64,000 nt of DNA from Burkholderia pseudomultivorans (GCF_001718415.1 NZ_CP013378.1:3534001-3598000); one strand, 5' to 3'. Shown: positions 23,619-36,464, counted from the first letter of the stretch. Program-made: numbers and translations. The notes: generated from the letters alone by a model not told the origin.

Positions 23619-24938
23619 TTACTGGCTGAAGAGGCGGCGCGTGACCGGCGAACCGGCCGGAATGCCCGCCTGCTCGAGCTTCGCGTACAGCTTCATCAGC
23701 TGCTGCTCGATCGCGAGCAGCGTCGACTCCGGCAGCGGCCGGCGCGAGTCGTCGACGACGCGCGCGCCGATCCGCTCGGACAGCGACTTCGCGTAATCGC
23801 ACATCAGCCGGAACGGCAGGATGTCCTCTTCGGCAACCGGCACGTCGAGCACCAGCGTGATCATGTTGCCGCCCTTGTACGTCAGGTCGTCGCGCAGGAA
23901 GTTCGTGTCGCCGAACTGCAGCATGAACACCGGGTTCTGCTTCGCGTCGAGCTTCACGAAGCGCGTGCCGTCGCGCGACAGCAGCAGCCCGTCCTGCGAT
24001 GCGACGGCCTGCACGTAGTTCGCCGACCACGGCGCGCCGTCCGACATCACGTTGATCGACAGTTGCGCGTCGCACTGCGCCGCGAAGCCGTCGAGCTCGC
24101 GCGCCATCGCGACGGTTTCCATCATGTCCGGGAATTCGGGCGCGCCGTCGATCGCGTCGGCGAACTGCTGGACGCCCGTCACGAATTCGGAGAACTCGAG
24201 CTCGTTCAGCGCGCCGCTGCGGTTCGCGAGCTGGGCGGCCGCGCGCAGTTCCTCGTAGCGCACGCCGTTTTGCAGCAGTTCCCAGTGGCCGCCTTCCGGC
24301 TTGCCCTCGATATGCACCGGCTTGCTGCCCGCGCGGCGCAGCCGCTGCGCGACGGGCAGGATCTTGTCGCCCGGCAGCGGCGCGCCGAGGCGGATCGGCA
24401 CGATGCAGTCGATGCGGCGATCGACGACGGTCGGCGGCGCCGACGAAATCGTCGTCGCGGCCGGCAGGACCGGCTCGGCACGTTCGGCAGATTCGGACGA
24501 CGCCGGATGCTCGGCCGCGGCCGCGCCTTCGCCGGCGACGGCCGGCTCGGACGCCTTGGCCGGCTCGGCCGAATGCGTCGACTCGGTGGTCTCGGCCGCG
24601 TCGACCGGCACGTCGCTGCCCGTCGCCTCGGCCTGCAGGTCGGCCAGCGTGTCGGCCGGCGCGGCGCCGCCGAACGTCGGCTCGACGCGCGCGGCTTCGA
24701 CCGGCGCGCTGCCGGCGGCTGCCGGCGCGACGGGCTCGCGCCGCACCGGCTGGCGAACCGGCTCGATGAACGGCAGATCCTCGTCGCGCTCGGGGCGATT
24801 CATCGCCTCCGCCGCCTCTTCCGGCATCGGCCGCGGCATCCTGCGCCGCACCTTCGCGCCCTGCCATGCGTTGTAGACCACGACGCCGCCCACCACGACG
24901 GCGCCCGCGCCGATCAAACCGAGTGTCAACTCGTCCAT
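23619..24938 (-). CDS. ZipA-like cell division protein (FtsZ-binding C-terminal domain)
   Basis: A 439-residue protein with a single N-terminal membrane helix (about 5-24) and no signal cleavage. A Pro/Ala/Glu-rich linker runs to about 185, and a C-terminal globular part (about 190-439) resembles the FtsZ-binding domain of ZipA. This layout is that of ZipA, which tethers FtsZ to the membrane at the division site. The context smc-zipA-ligA supports the call. The start MDELTLGLIGAG is preferred over an ATG 27 codons upstream because the membrane anchor then begins at the N-terminus. Similarity to E. coli ZipA is modest, so function is inferred from layout and position. Confidence 0.75.
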   Translation of the reverse strand: MDELTLGLIGAGAVVVGGVVVYNAWQGAKVRRRMPRPMPEEAAEAMNRPERDEDLPFIEPVRQPVRREPVAPAAAGSAPVEAARVEPTFGGAAPADTLADLQAEATGSDVPVDAAETTESTHSAEPAKASEPAVAGEGAAAAEHPASSESAERAEPVLPAATTISSAPPTVVDRRIDCIVPIRLGAPLPGDKILPVAQRLRRAGSKPVHIEGKPEGGHWELLQNGVRYEELRAAAQLANRSGALNELEFSEFVTGVQQFADAIDGAPEFPDMMETVAMARELDGFAAQCDAQLSINVMSDGAPWSANYVQAVASQDGLLLSRDGTRFVKLDAKQNPVFMLQFGDTNFLRDDLTYKGGNMITLVLDVPVAEEDILPFRLMCDYAKSLSERIGARVVDDSRRPLPESTLLAIEQQLMKLYAKLEQAGIPAGSPVTRRLFSQ

Positions 24939-25022
24939 GCACGCTCCATCAGCAATTCTTCTGATCGGATCCGCGAACGGGCGCCCATGCGCCGCGCGCC
25001 CGCGGTCCGGTTTCGTCAAACG

Positions 25023-28000
25023 TCAATTCTGGGCAAAACCCGCGGCGGTTTCCATGTCCACCGCGACGATCCGCGACACGCCCTGCTCCTGCATCGTCAC
25101 GCCGATCAGCTGCTGCGCCATCTCCATCGCGATCTTGTTGTGCGAGATGAACAGGAACTGCGTCTTGTCGGACATCGCGCGCACGAGGTTCGCGAAACGC
25201 TCGGTGTTCGCGTCGTCGAGCGGCGCGTCGACCTCGTCGAGCAGACAGAACGGCGCCGGGTTCAGCTGGAACATCGCGAACACCAGCGCAGTGGCCGTCA
25301 GCGCCTTCTCGCCGCCCGACAGCAGGTGAATCGTCGCGTTCTTCTTGCCGGGCGGCTGCGCCATCACCTGCACGCCGGCATCGAGAATCTCGTCGCCCGT
25401 CATGATCAGCTTCGCCTGGCCGCCGCCGAACAGACGCGGGAACAGGTCGCTGAAATGACGGTTGACCTCGTCGAAGGTTCCCTGCAACAGCGTGCGGGTT
25501 TCCTGGTCGATCTTGTGGATCGCGTCCTCGAGCGTCGTGATCGCGTCGGTCAGGTCGGCCGACTGCGCGTCGAGGAACACCTTGCGCTCGCTCGCGGCCT
25601 TCAGTTCGTCGAGCGCGGCCATGTTCACCGGGCCGAGCGCGTTGATCGCATTGTTCAGGCGCGTGACCTCGCCCTGCAGGTACGACGGCTTCAGGTCGGG
25701 CGTCAGCTTCTCGCGCAGCGCCTCCTCGTCGACCTCGGCCGCCGCGAGCTGCTCGGCGAACTGCTCGACGGACAGGCGCGCGGCCTGTTCCTTCAGCTGC
25801 AGCTCGGTGATGCGGTCGCGCAGCGGTTGCAGCGAACGCTCGGCGACCAGGCGCTGCTCGTCCGACGCGCGCAGCTTCGACGTCAGGTCGTCGAGCTCGA
25901 TGCGCGCGGCCTGCAGCGCCTCTTCCTTCACCGCGCGAATCTCGAGCGCGTCCTGCAGGCCCGTGTGGGCAGTCTGCTCGTTGATCGTCTCGAGTTCGGC
26001 GCGCGCGTCTTCCAGGGATGCTGCGACCCGCTCGCTCTGCTCGTGCGCGACCTGGATGCTGCGCTTCAGCTCGTCGATCCGGGTCGCCGCGTTGCGCGCG
26101 GCGAAGCGTGCGTCGTTCGCGCCGCGCTCGAGATCCCGCGCCTGCTGGCGCGCCTGCGTCAGCGACTCGTCGAGCGCCTCGAACGCGAGCTGGTTGTCCT
26201 CGAAGCGCGCCTGCAATTCGGCGAGCTCGCCGTCGAAGCGCTCGAAATTCGCTTCCGACTCCGCGCGCAGCGCGCGCTGCTCGTCGATCTGCGCGCCGAT
26301 CTCCTCGAGCTCCTCGCGGATCTGCGTGCTGCGCTGCGTGTAGCGTTCGTGCGCCTGCGCGAGCTTCAGCACCTCCATCTGCAGCGCATGCACGCGCTGC
26401 GTCGCGCGTTCGGCCTGCGCGCGCACGTCGCCGAGCGCCTGCGTGGCCTGCGTATGCGCGGCTTCCGCGCGCACTGCCGCGGTGCGCGCCTCGTCGGCGA
26501 GCAGCGCCTGCGCACGCACCTGGCGCGTCAGGTTCTCGATTTCCTGCTGGCGGGCCAGCATCCCGGCCTGCTCCGAGTCGGCCGCGTACAGCTGCACGCC
26601 GACGCGCGTGACGATGTGGCCGGCCTTCACGACGAACGCGCCGCCCGCCGGCAGCTGCGTACGCGTCGCGAGCGCCTGCGCGACGTCGTCGGCGACGTAC
26701 ACGTTGCCGAGCCAGTCGTTCAGCACCGCGCGGATGCCCGCATCGTCGATGCGCACCAGCGACAGCACCGGGCGCAGCCCGGGCACGGCCGCGGGCGGCT
26801 CGCCGGCGGCCGGCGGCGCGTAGAACGCGAGCTTCGCGGGCGGCGCATCGGTCGCGAACGCCTTCACCCAGTCGAGATTCGACACTTCGAGCGCGGCAAG
26901 GCGCTCGCGCAGCACCGCTTCGAGCGCCGCTTCCCAGCCCGGCTCGACATGCAGCTTCTTCCACAGACGCGGCAGCGCGCCAAGCTCGTGCTTGTCGAGC
27001 CACGGCTGCACCTTGCCTTCCGTCTGAACGTTTTCCTGCAGCTGCTTCAGCGCGGCGAGGCGCGCCTCGAGCTGGTGGATCTGCGCGCTTTCGGCCTGCA
27101 CGCGCTCCTGCGCGGCGCGGCGCTCGCCGTCGAGGCGCGGCACCGTCTCCTGCGCGTCGGCGAGGCGCGCCTGCGCCTCGGCCAGGATTTCCTCCTGCTC
27201 GGCGAGCTGCATGCGCAGTTCCTCGAGCTGCGCCTCGTCCGGCGCGTCGAGCCCGCCCGCCTCGGCCTTCAGCCGTTCGTGACGCTGCTGCAGCTGCTGC
27301 AGCTGCTGATCGGCGTTGCGCTGGTGCGCGGCCTCGAGCTTCAGCGACTGTTCGGTCTGCGCGATCCGCGCGCGCTCGTCGTTGAGCTGCGCCTGCGCGT
27401 CGCGCCACTGCGCCTCGAGCGCCGGCAGCGCGTCGTGCTTGGCCGCGGCGTCGTCCTCGGCGAGCGCGGCCTTCTCGTCGGCCATCGCGCGCGCCTCTTC
27501 GGCTGCCTCGAGTTCGTCCTGCGACTTCTCGGCCTGCGCGCGCCACTGCTCGCGCTGCGCGTTCAGCGCGGCGATCTGCGCCTGCACGCGGTTGCGCGAC
27601 TCGACGATGAACTTGATCTCCGCCTCGAGGCGGCTGACTTCGGCGTTCGCCTCGTACAGCGCGCCCTGCGCGCCCTGCATCGCGTCGCTCGCCGCGTAGT
27701 GCGCGACGCGCAGCGTCTCGAGCTGCGACTCGACTTCGCGCAGCTTCGCGGTCTGCGCCTCGAGGTCGATCTGCGCCTGCTCGATCGCGCGCTGCTGCTT
27801 CTGCTGCTCGCCGGCGGCCTCGTTCTTGCGCAGCAGCCACAGCAGGCGCTGCTTCTCCTCGCCGTCGGCGACGAGTTCCTTGTACTTGGTCGCGACGACC
27901 GCCTGCGCCTCGAGCTTCTCGAGGTTCGCGCCGAGCTCGCGGATGATGTCCTCGACGCGCGTCAGGTTCTCGCGCGTGTCGTGCAGGCGGTTCTCGGTCT

Positions 28001-28535
28001 CGCGGCGGCGCTCCTTGTACTTCGACACGCCCGCGGCTTCCTCGAGGAACACGCGCAGCTCCTCGGGCTTCGCCTCGATGATCCGCGCGATCATGCCCTG
28101 CCCGATGATCGCGTACGCGCGCGGGCCAAGGCCGGTGCCGAGGAAGATGTCCTGGATGTCGCGGCGGCGCGCCGGCAGGTTGTTGATGTAGTAGCTCGAC
28201 GTGCCGTCGCGCGTCAGCACGCGCTTCACGGCGATCTCGCCATACTGGCCCCACTGCCCGGCCGCGCGGCCGTCGGAGTTGTCGAAGATCAGCTCGACGC
28301 TCGCCCGGCTGCCGGGCTTGCGGGCGGTCGAGCCGTTGAAGATCACGTCCTGCATCGACTCGCCGCGCAGCTCGGAGGCGCGCGATTCGCCGAGCACCCA
28401 GCGCACGGCGTCGATGATGTTGGACTTGCCGCATCCGTTCGGGCCGACCACGCCGACAAGCTGGCCCGGAACCTGGAAATGCGTGGGATCGACGAAGGAT
28501 TTGAAGCCAGCGAGTTTGATCGAGCTCAGACGCAC
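25023..28535 (-). CDS. smc: chromosome segregation protein SMC
   Basis: A 1170-residue condensin ATPase. The N-terminal Walker A GPNGCGKSN is at 31-39, long coiled coils flank a hinge near residues 500-650, and the C-terminal part has the LLSGGEKALTA signature and LLDEVDAPLDDAN Walker B. The start is a GTG at 28535 giving VRLSSIKLAGFKSF, which matches SMC N-termini; upstream in-frame ATG codons would add unrelated sequence. It presumably acts with ScpA/ScpB encoded elsewhere. It is followed at 84 bases by the zipA-like gene. Confidence 0.96.
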   Translation of the reverse strand: MRLSSIKLAGFKSFVDPTHFQVPGQLVGVVGPNGCGKSNIIDAVRWVLGESRASELRGESMQDVIFNGSTARKPGSRASVELIFDNSDGRAAGQWGQYGEIAVKRVLTRDGTSSYYINNLPARRRDIQDIFLGTGLGPRAYAIIGQGMIARIIEAKPEELRVFLEEAAGVSKYKERRRETENRLHDTRENLTRVEDIIRELGANLEKLEAQAVVATKYKELVADGEEKQRLLWLLRKNEAAGEQQKQQRAIEQAQIDLEAQTAKLREVESQLETLRVAHYAASDAMQGAQGALYEANAEVSRLEAEIKFIVESRNRVQAQIAALNAQREQWRAQAEKSQDELEAAEEARAMADEKAALAEDDAAAKHDALPALEAQWRDAQAQLNDERARIAQTEQSLKLEAAHQRNADQQLQQLQQRHERLKAEAGGLDAPDEAQLEELRMQLAEQEEILAEAQARLADAQETVPRLDGERRAAQERVQAESAQIHQLEARLAALKQLQENVQTEGKVQPWLDKHELGALPRLWKKLHVEPGWEAALEAVLRERLAALEVSNLDWVKAFATDAPPAKLAFYAPPAAGEPPAAVPGLRPVLSLVRIDDAGIRAVLNDWLGNVYVADDVAQALATRTQLPAGGAFVVKAGHIVTRVGVQLYAADSEQAGMLARQQEIENLTRQVRAQALLADEARTAAVRAEAAHTQATQALGDVRAQAERATQRVHALQMEVLKLAQAHERYTQRSTQIREELEEIGAQIDEQRALRAESEANFERFDGELAELQARFEDNQLAFEALDESLTQARQQARDLERGANDARFAARNAATRIDELKRSIQVAHEQSERVAASLEDARAELETINEQTAHTGLQDALEIRAVKEEALQAARIELDDLTSKLRASDEQRLVAERSLQPLRDRITELQLKEQAARLSVEQFAEQLAAAEVDEEALREKLTPDLKPSYLQGEVTRLNNAINALGPVNMAALDELKAASERKVFLDAQSADLTDAITTLEDAIHKIDQETRTLLQGTFDEVNRHFSDLFPRLFGGGQAKLIMTGDEILDAGVQVMAQPPGKKNATIHLLSGGEKALTATALVFAMFQLNPAPFCLLDEVDAPLDDANTERFANLVRAMSDKTQFLFISHNKIAMEMAQQLIGVTMQEQGVSRIVAVDMETAAGFAQN

Positions 28536-28625
28536 GGCGGTATCGGATGTGAAGAAGAGGTGAAACGAACAGCGGCGCGCGACGCCGGACCAGACGGCCC
28601 GTTCGCGCCGCGCGCCTCCGGAATT

Positions 28626-28661
28626 CAAAAACGGGGCCGCGCACTGAAGCGTTGGGCCCCG
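28626..28661 (-). terminator. terminator after the DMT transporter gene
   Basis: On the minus strand, a stem CGGGGCC / GGCCCCG with a 16-base loop is followed by TTTTTG, starting 13 bases after the transporter stop. It separates the transporter from smc. Confidence 0.75.
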
Positions 28662-28674
28662 CAAACGGCTTCAA

Positions 28675-29616
28675 TCATACCATCGCGCGTGCGCCGTCCT
28701 GACCGTCGCCGGGTTTGCCCTGCGCGGGCGCCGAGCGGTGGACCCGGCTCGACAGCAGCGTCGCGAGCACGATGCACGCACCGCCCGCCCACTCGCGCGC
28801 GCTCGGCAGCTCGTGCGCGAACACCCAGGCCGACAGCGCGGTGATCACGATCTCGAACAGCATGATGATCGACGCGCGGTTGGCCGGCACGCGCGCGAGC
28901 CCGTACTGCACCAGCAGGTTGTTCGACGCCATCGTCACGCCGATCGCGACGACGATCAGCGCCGCGACGCCGAGCTGGCCGCCCGCCGGCATGGCCGGCA
29001 GCCCTTCGAACAGCGACGCGACCGCGCCGAACACGGCCGCGCCGCCGAACAGCGTCGCGGTGCGCATCTCGGCGCGCATCTCCGGCAGCTCGCGGCTCGC
29101 CTTGATCACCAGCACGTTGCTCATCGCGAAACTCAGCCCGGCGGCCAGCCCCGCCCATTCGGCCAGATCGGCCGGCAGCGGCATGCCGAGCTGCGGCGAC
29201 CACAGCATCAGCATCGCGCCGCCGATCGACAGCGCCGCGAGCCCGGCGCCGGCCCAGGTCAGCCGCTCGCGCAGCAGGAAGTGCGCATAGATCGCGGTCC
29301 ACGCGGGCGTCAGGTAGAACAGCAGCATCACGCGCAGCACCTCGCCGTGGATCGTGCCCCAGACGAAGCCGAGGTTCGTCACGCCGGCCGTCACGGCGAT
29401 CCCGGGCAGCACCCAGTGCCAGCGCAGCGTCGCGATGGTGCGGTGCCGCGCGACGATCACGAACAGGAACGCGACGACGCTCGTCAGCGCGCTCGCCAGC
29501 GTGCCCGTCACGCCGAGCGACGCGAGGATCCGCAGCGGATACCAGATCAGGCCCCATACCGAGGCGCCGATCAGGATCGCCAGTGTCGGCAGGCTGCCGC
29601 GTACCGCGTTATTCAT
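28675..29616 (-). CDS. EamA/DMT-family transporter
   Basis: A 313-residue inner-membrane protein with about ten hydrophobic segments arranged as two EamA repeats, typical of drug/metabolite exporters such as RhaT/YdcZ relatives. The start is MNNAVRGSLPTLAIL, just before the first helix, and the tail is short and charged. It is transcribed divergently from dapC and ends in its own terminator. The substrate cannot be told from sequence; amino acid or metabolite export is usual for the family. Confidence 0.85.
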   Translation of the reverse strand: MNNAVRGSLPTLAILIGASVWGLIWYPLRILASLGVTGTLASALTSVVAFLFVIVARHRTIATLRWHWVLPGIAVTAGVTNLGFVWGTIHGEVLRVMLLFYLTPAWTAIYAHFLLRERLTWAGAGLAALSIGGAMLMLWSPQLGMPLPADLAEWAGLAAGLSFAMSNVLVIKASRELPEMRAEMRTATLFGGAAVFGAVASLFEGLPAMPAGGQLGVAALIVVAIGVTMASNNLLVQYGLARVPANRASIIMLFEIVITALSAWVFAHELPSAREWAGGACIVLATLLSSRVHRSAPAQGKPGDGQDGARAMV

Positions 29617-29772
29617 TTGCTTCGATACCCTTTATTCGTCCGGCCGGCCGCCGTTCCGGCAGGCCGTGTCCGCAGTTCGTCACGTTATAATCGTCGGCTG
29701 CGACTCGCGCGCCGCCGGCGCCGTTCGCAGCCGCGCGGCGCGCCGCCGCTCCTTTCGCTCCAACCGGCCGCG

Positions 29773-31005
29773 ATGGCCGCTTCGCCCGTGAACCCTCGAC
29801 TCGACTCGCTCCAGCCCTATCCCTTCGAAAAGCTGCGCGCCCTGTTCAAGGACGTGACACCCCAGGCCGGCCTGAAACCGATCAGCTTCGGCATCGGCGA
29901 GCCCAAGCACCCGACCCCGGCGCTGATCCGCGACGCGGTGGTGGCCGCGCTCGACGGCCTCGCCGCCTATCCGGCCACGGCCGGCTCGGACGCGCTGCGC
30001 ACCTCGATCGCGCGCTGGCTCGAACGCCGCTACGGGCTGCCGTCGATCGACGCGGCCACGCAGGTGCTGCCGGTGTCGGGGTCGCGCGAGGCGCTGTTCT
30101 CGCTCGCGCAGACGGTGATCGACGCGCGTCCGGCCGAAAGCGGCAAGAAAGCGATCGTACTCTGTCCGAATCCGTTCTATCAAATTTACGAAGGCGCGGC
30201 GCTGCTGGCCGGCGCCGAGCCCTATTTCGCGAACAGCGATCCGGCCCGCAACTTCGCGTGCGACTACGCGGCCGTGCCCGACGAGGTCTGGGCGCGCACC
30301 CAGCTGCTGTACGTGTGCTCGCCGGGCAACCCGACCGGCGCGGTGCTGACGCTCGACGACTGGCGCGAGCTGTTCGCGCTGTCGGATCGCCACGGCTTCG
30401 TGATCGCGTCCGACGAATGCTATTCGGAAATCTACTTCGACGAAGCCGCGCCGCCGCTCGGCGGCCTCGAGGCCGCGCACCGCCTCGGCCGCGGCTTCGA
30501 GCGTCTGGTGATGCTGTCGAGCCTGTCGAAGCGCTCGAACGTGCCCGGCATGCGCTCGGGCTTCGTCGCCGGCGACGCGGCGTTGCTGAAGCAATTCCTG
30601 CTGTACCGCACGTACCACGGCGCGGCGCTGTCGCCCGTGTGGCAGCACGCGAGCATCGCCGCGTGGAACGACGAGGCGCACGTGCGCGAGAACCGCGCGC
30701 TGTACCTGCAGAAGTTCAGCACCGTGACGCCGATGCTCGCCGAGGTGATCGACGTGAAGCTGCCGGACGCCGCGTTCTACCTGTGGGCGAACGTCGCGCG
30801 CACCGGCCTGTCGGACACCGAGTTCGCCCGCCGCCTGTACGACGACTATAATGTGACGGTTCTGCCCGGCTCGTACCTGGCGCGCGACGCGCACGGCACG
30901 AATCCGGGCCGCGATTTCATCCGGATCGCGCTCGTCGCGGGCACCCCCGAATGCGTCGAGGGCGCGCAACGCATCGTCGATTTCTGCCGCGGTCTCGCGC
31001 GTTAA
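29773..31005 (+). CDS. dapC: succinyldiaminopimelate transaminase
   Basis: A 410-residue fold-type I PLP aminotransferase. The lysine-containing motif [16 protein letters not shown] places PLP lysine K253, and '[10 protein letters not shown]' and '[12 protein letters not shown]' are aminotransferase hallmarks. In the diaminopimelate/lysine pathway it converts N-succinyl-2-amino-6-oxopimelate to N-succinyl-LL-DAP. Its place directly upstream of dapD and dapE supports DapC over other class I aminotransferases. The start at 29773 is the first ATG; a GTG five codons later is possible. A TATAAT -10-like sequence lies at 29686-29691. Confidence 0.93.
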   Translation: MAASPVNPRLDSLQPYPFEKLRALFKDVTPQAGLKPISFGIGEPKHPTPALIRDAVVAALDGLAAYPATAGSDALRTSIARWLERRYGLPSIDAATQVLPVSGSREALFSLAQTVIDARPAESGKKAIVLCPNPFYQIYEGAALLAGAEPYFANSDPARNFACDYAAVPDEVWARTQLLYVCSPGNPTGAVLTLDDWRELFALSDRHGFVIASDECYSEIYFDEAAPPLGGLEAAHRLGRGFERLVMLSSLSKRSNVPGMRSGFVAGDAALLKQFLLYRTYHGAALSPVWQHASIAAWNDEAHVRENRALYLQKFSTVTPMLAEVIDVKLPDAAFYLWANVARTGLSDTEFARRLYDDYNVTVLPGSYLARDAHGTNPGRDFIRIALVAGTPECVEGAQRIVDFCRGLAR

Positions 31006-31049
31006 TCGTCCTTCCCGATCAATTCCATCCATCTCCTGCGAAAACGAAC

Positions 31050-33482
<2,433 letters not shown>

Positions 33483-33493
33483 CGGAGCCTCGC

Positions 33494-34402
33494 ATGACGA
33501 CACCTTTTGCAACCGTTCGCGACCTGCTGCGCTACGCGGTCACGCGCTTCTCGAAGGCGAAGCTCGCATTCGGCCACGGCTCGGACAACGCGTACGACGA
33601 AGCGGCCTACCTGGTCCTGCGCACGCTCGACCTGCCGCTCGACACGCTCGAGCCGTTCCTCGACGCGCGGCTGCTGCCCGACGAGATCGAGGCCGTGCTC
33701 GCCGTGATCGAACGCCGCGCGACCGAGCGCGTGCCGGCCGCCTACCTCACGCACGAAGCGTGGATGCACGGCCACCGGTTCTACGTCGACGAGCGCGTGA
33801 TCGTGCCGCGCTCGTTCATCGGCGAGCTGCTCGACGACGGGCTGCAGCCGTACGTCGCCGATCCCGAGCAGGTCGGCGCGGTGCTCGAGCTGTGCACGGG
33901 CTCCGGCTGCCTCGCGATCCTCGCGGCGAGCGCGTTCCCGAACGCCGAGATCGATGCGGTCGACCTGTCCGACAAGGCGCTCGAAGTCGCCGCGATCAAC
34001 GTGCAGGACTACGGCCTCGGCGATCGCATCACGCTGCACCGCGGCGATCTTTACGCGCCGCTGCCCGCGTTCCGCGCCGAACCCGACACGCGCTACGACG
34101 TGATCCTGACCAACCCGCCGTACGTGAACGCCGCGTCGATGGCCGCGCTGCCGCCCGAATACCGCCACGAGCCCGAGATGGCGCTGGCCGGCGGCGACGA
34201 CGGGATGGACATCGTGCGTCGCATCGTCGCCGACGCACACCGCTGGCTGCACGACGACGGCGTGCTCGTCGTCGAGATCGGCAACGAGCGCGAGCACGTC
34301 GAAGCCGCGTTCGGCGGCCTCGAGCTGACGTGGCTGCCCACCAGCGCGGGCGAAGACAGCGTGTTCCTGATCCAGGCATCGGACCTGCCGCGCAAGGCCT
34401 GA
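33494..34402 (+). CDS. prmB: ribosomal protein L3 (glutamine-N5) methyltransferase
   Basis: A 302-residue SAM-dependent methyltransferase. It has an N-terminal helical domain, the SAM motif ELCTGSGCLAI (132-142) and the catalytic NPPY tetrad (207-210) that marks glutamine/adenine N-methyltransferases. The 'VPRSFIGELL' segment and length separate PrmB from its paralogue PrmC. Known PrmB methylates the GGQ-like glutamine of L3 during 50S assembly. It is co-directional with dapE. Confidence 0.92.
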   Translation: MTTPFATVRDLLRYAVTRFSKAKLAFGHGSDNAYDEAAYLVLRTLDLPLDTLEPFLDARLLPDEIEAVLAVIERRATERVPAAYLTHEAWMHGHRFYVDERVIVPRSFIGELLDDGLQPYVADPEQVGAVLELCTGSGCLAILAASAFPNAEIDAVDLSDKALEVAAINVQDYGLGDRITLHRGDLYAPLPAFRAEPDTRYDVILTNPPYVNAASMAALPPEYRHEPEMALAGGDDGMDIVRRIVADAHRWLHDDGVLVVEIGNEREHVEAAFGGLELTWLPTSAGEDSVFLIQASDLPRKA

Positions 34403-34508
34403 CGGGCACCGTTGCGTGCGGCGCAGCACACCGCTGCGCCGCACGGTTGGGTAAGATGCGCGTAAGCGGCGGCCGCGCCGCATGACTTCAGGAGTCCGTC
34501 ACGCGCCT

Positions 34509-35948
34509 ATGACCCTCGACTGGCTACACCTCGGCACGCTGATCCTGGCCATCCACGTGCTCGGGATCATCGCGGCATTCCACGCGATCCTGAACACGCG
34601 CACCTCGCAAGGCGCGATCGCATGGGCGGTCTCACTCGCCGCGATGCCGTACCTGACGCTCATCCCCTACCTGTTCCTCGGCCGCAGCAAGTTCTCCGGC
34701 TACGTCGACGCACGCCGCCACGAGACGGAAGCGTTGCGCACGCATACGCAGCGCACGCCGTGGCTCGATGCGGACGCAACCGACGGTCCGGCCGGCGACG
34801 CGCTCGGCCGATCGGCGGTGCTTGCGCTCACGCGGCTCGGCGGCATGCCGTTCGTCGGCGGCAACGCGGTGCGCACGCTCGTCAACGGCGACGCGACGTT
34901 CTCGGCGATCCTGTCGGCGATCGACGCCGCGCGCGCCTACGTGATCATCCAGTTCTTCATCGTGCGCGACGACGCGCTCGGCCAGATGCTGCGCGACGCG
35001 CTGCTCGCGCGCGCGGCGGCCGGCGTGCGCTGCTATCTGCTGTACGACAGCATCGGCAGCTTCGATCTGCCGCACAGCTACGTCGACACGCTGCGCCGGG
35101 GCGGCGTGGAAGTCCATCCGTTCGCGACCAATCGCAAGTTCGTCAACCGCTTCCAGCTCAATTTCCGCAATCACCGCAAGATCGTCGTCGTCGACGGCAA
35201 CCGCGCGTTCGTCGGCGGACACAACGTCGGCGTCGAGTATCTCGGCGCGAATCCGCGCCTGTCGCCGTGGCGCGACACCCATATCGAGATACGCGGCCCG
35301 GTCGTCGCGAGCATCCAGTACGTGTTCGCGGAAGACTGGCACTGGGCGACCCAGAACCTGCCGCCGCTCGCCCCGCCGCCGGCCGCGCTGCCCGGCGACG
35401 GCATGCACTGCCTCGCGGTGCCGATGGGGCCCGCCGACAAGCAGGAGACCGGCTCGCTGTTCTTCGTCGAGGCGATCCATGCGGCGCGCGAGCGGATATG
35501 GATCACCACGCCGTACCTGGTGCCGGACGAGGCCGTGGTCGCGGCGCTGAAGCTCGCGGTGATGCGCGGCGTCGACGTGCGCATCCTGATCCCGAGCCGG
35601 CGCGATCACTATGTCGTGTTCGAGGCGTCCAAGCTCTATGCGCGCGACCTCGTCGAGGCCGGCGTCAAGGTGTTCCGCTACCGGCCGGGCTTCCTGCACC
35701 AGAAGGTCGTGCTGGTCGACCGCATCGCGGCCGCGATCGGCAGCGCGAACCTCGACAACCGCTCGTTCCGGCTCAATTTCGAGATCATGGTGCTGACCAT
35801 CGACCGCGCGTTTGCCGACGAAGTCGAAGCGATGCTCGACGCCGACTTCGCGCAGGCGTACGAGGTCGACACGAACGAATACCGGCACTCGCCTGCGTGG
35901 CGCCGGATCGCGATGCACGTCGCGCGGTTGTTCGCACCGATTCTGTAG
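34509..35948 (+). CDS. cls: cardiolipin synthase
   Basis: A 479-residue phospholipase-D superfamily enzyme that makes cardiolipin from phosphatidylglycerol at the inner membrane. Two N-terminal membrane helices are followed by two HKD active sites: H-R-K-IVVV-D in 'NHRKIVVVDGNRAF' and H-Q-K-VVLV-D in 'LHQKVVLVDR', each with downstream GGxN/GSAN motifs. The start at 34509 (MTLDWLHLG) is chosen because the membrane helix follows; an ATG nine codons upstream is an alternative, and neither has a well-placed ribosome-binding site. Confidence 0.93.
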   Translation: MTLDWLHLGTLILAIHVLGIIAAFHAILNTRTSQGAIAWAVSLAAMPYLTLIPYLFLGRSKFSGYVDARRHETEALRTHTQRTPWLDADATDGPAGDALGRSAVLALTRLGGMPFVGGNAVRTLVNGDATFSAILSAIDAARAYVIIQFFIVRDDALGQMLRDALLARAAAGVRCYLLYDSIGSFDLPHSYVDTLRRGGVEVHPFATNRKFVNRFQLNFRNHRKIVVVDGNRAFVGGHNVGVEYLGANPRLSPWRDTHIEIRGPVVASIQYVFAEDWHWATQNLPPLAPPPAALPGDGMHCLAVPMGPADKQETGSLFFVEAIHAARERIWITTPYLVPDEAVVAALKLAVMRGVDVRILIPSRRDHYVVFEASKLYARDLVEAGVKVFRYRPGFLHQKVVLVDRIAAAIGSANLDNRSFRLNFEIMVLTIDRAFADEVEAMLDADFAQAYEVDTNEYRHSPAWRRIAMHVARLFAPIL

Positions 35949-35984
35949 CGGCGGGCCGGCCGTGCGGGGGCGGCGGCCCCGCCG

Positions 35985-36464
35985 TCACAGCAGCTTTTCG
36001 ATATCCGCGGCGATCTCCTCGGGCTTGGTCGACGGCGCATAGCGCTTGACGATGCGCCCTTCGCGGTCGATCAGGAACTTCGTGAAATTCCACTTGATCG
36101 CCTTCAGGCCGAGGATGCCGGGCGCCTCGTCGGTCAGGTAGCGGTACAGCGGGTGTGCGTGCTCGCCCTTCACGTCGATCTTCGCGAACATCGGGAACGT
36201 GACGCCGTAATTGCGCTCGCAGAACGCGCCGATCTGTGCGGCGTCGCCGGGTTCCTGCTTGCCGAACTGGTTGCACGGAAAGCCGAGCACGAAGAAGCCG
36301 CGCGTCGCGTACTGGTCGTACAGTTTCTGCAGCCCCGCGTACTGCGGCGTGAAACCGCACTCGCTCGCGGTATTGACGATCAGCAGCACCTTGCCGCGAT
36401 ACGCATCGAGCGACGCCGGCGCACCGGCAAGCGTCTGCGCGCTGAACGAATACAGGGTGGACAT
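35985..36464 (-). CDS. glutathione peroxidase (cysteine type)
   Basis: A 159-residue thioredoxin-fold peroxidase that reduces hydroperoxides. The catalytic tetrad is visible: C36 in ASECGFT (cysteine in place of selenocysteine), Q66 in FPCNQFG, and W125/N126 in KWNFTKF. Cysteine-type members often use thioredoxin rather than glutathione. The start [10 protein letters not shown] fits BtuE-like proteins and follows an AGGAG-type site. It is convergent with cls (36-base gap) and divergent from the ABC-F gene. Confidence 0.94.
   Translation of the reverse strand: MSTLYSFSAQTLAGAPASLDAYRGKVLLIVNTASECGFTPQYAGLQKLYDQYATRGFFVLGFPCNQFGKQEPGDAAQIGAFCERNYGVTFPMFAKIDVKGEHAHPLYRYLTDEAPGILGLKAIKWNFTKFLIDREGRIVKRYAPSTKPEEIAADIEKLL

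Noticed and set aside
23565..28844. Open frame of about 1760 codons antisense to the zipA-like gene and smc
   Set aside because: Same GC-driven artefact. It lies opposite two well-supported genes and has no plausible domains or ribosome-binding site.
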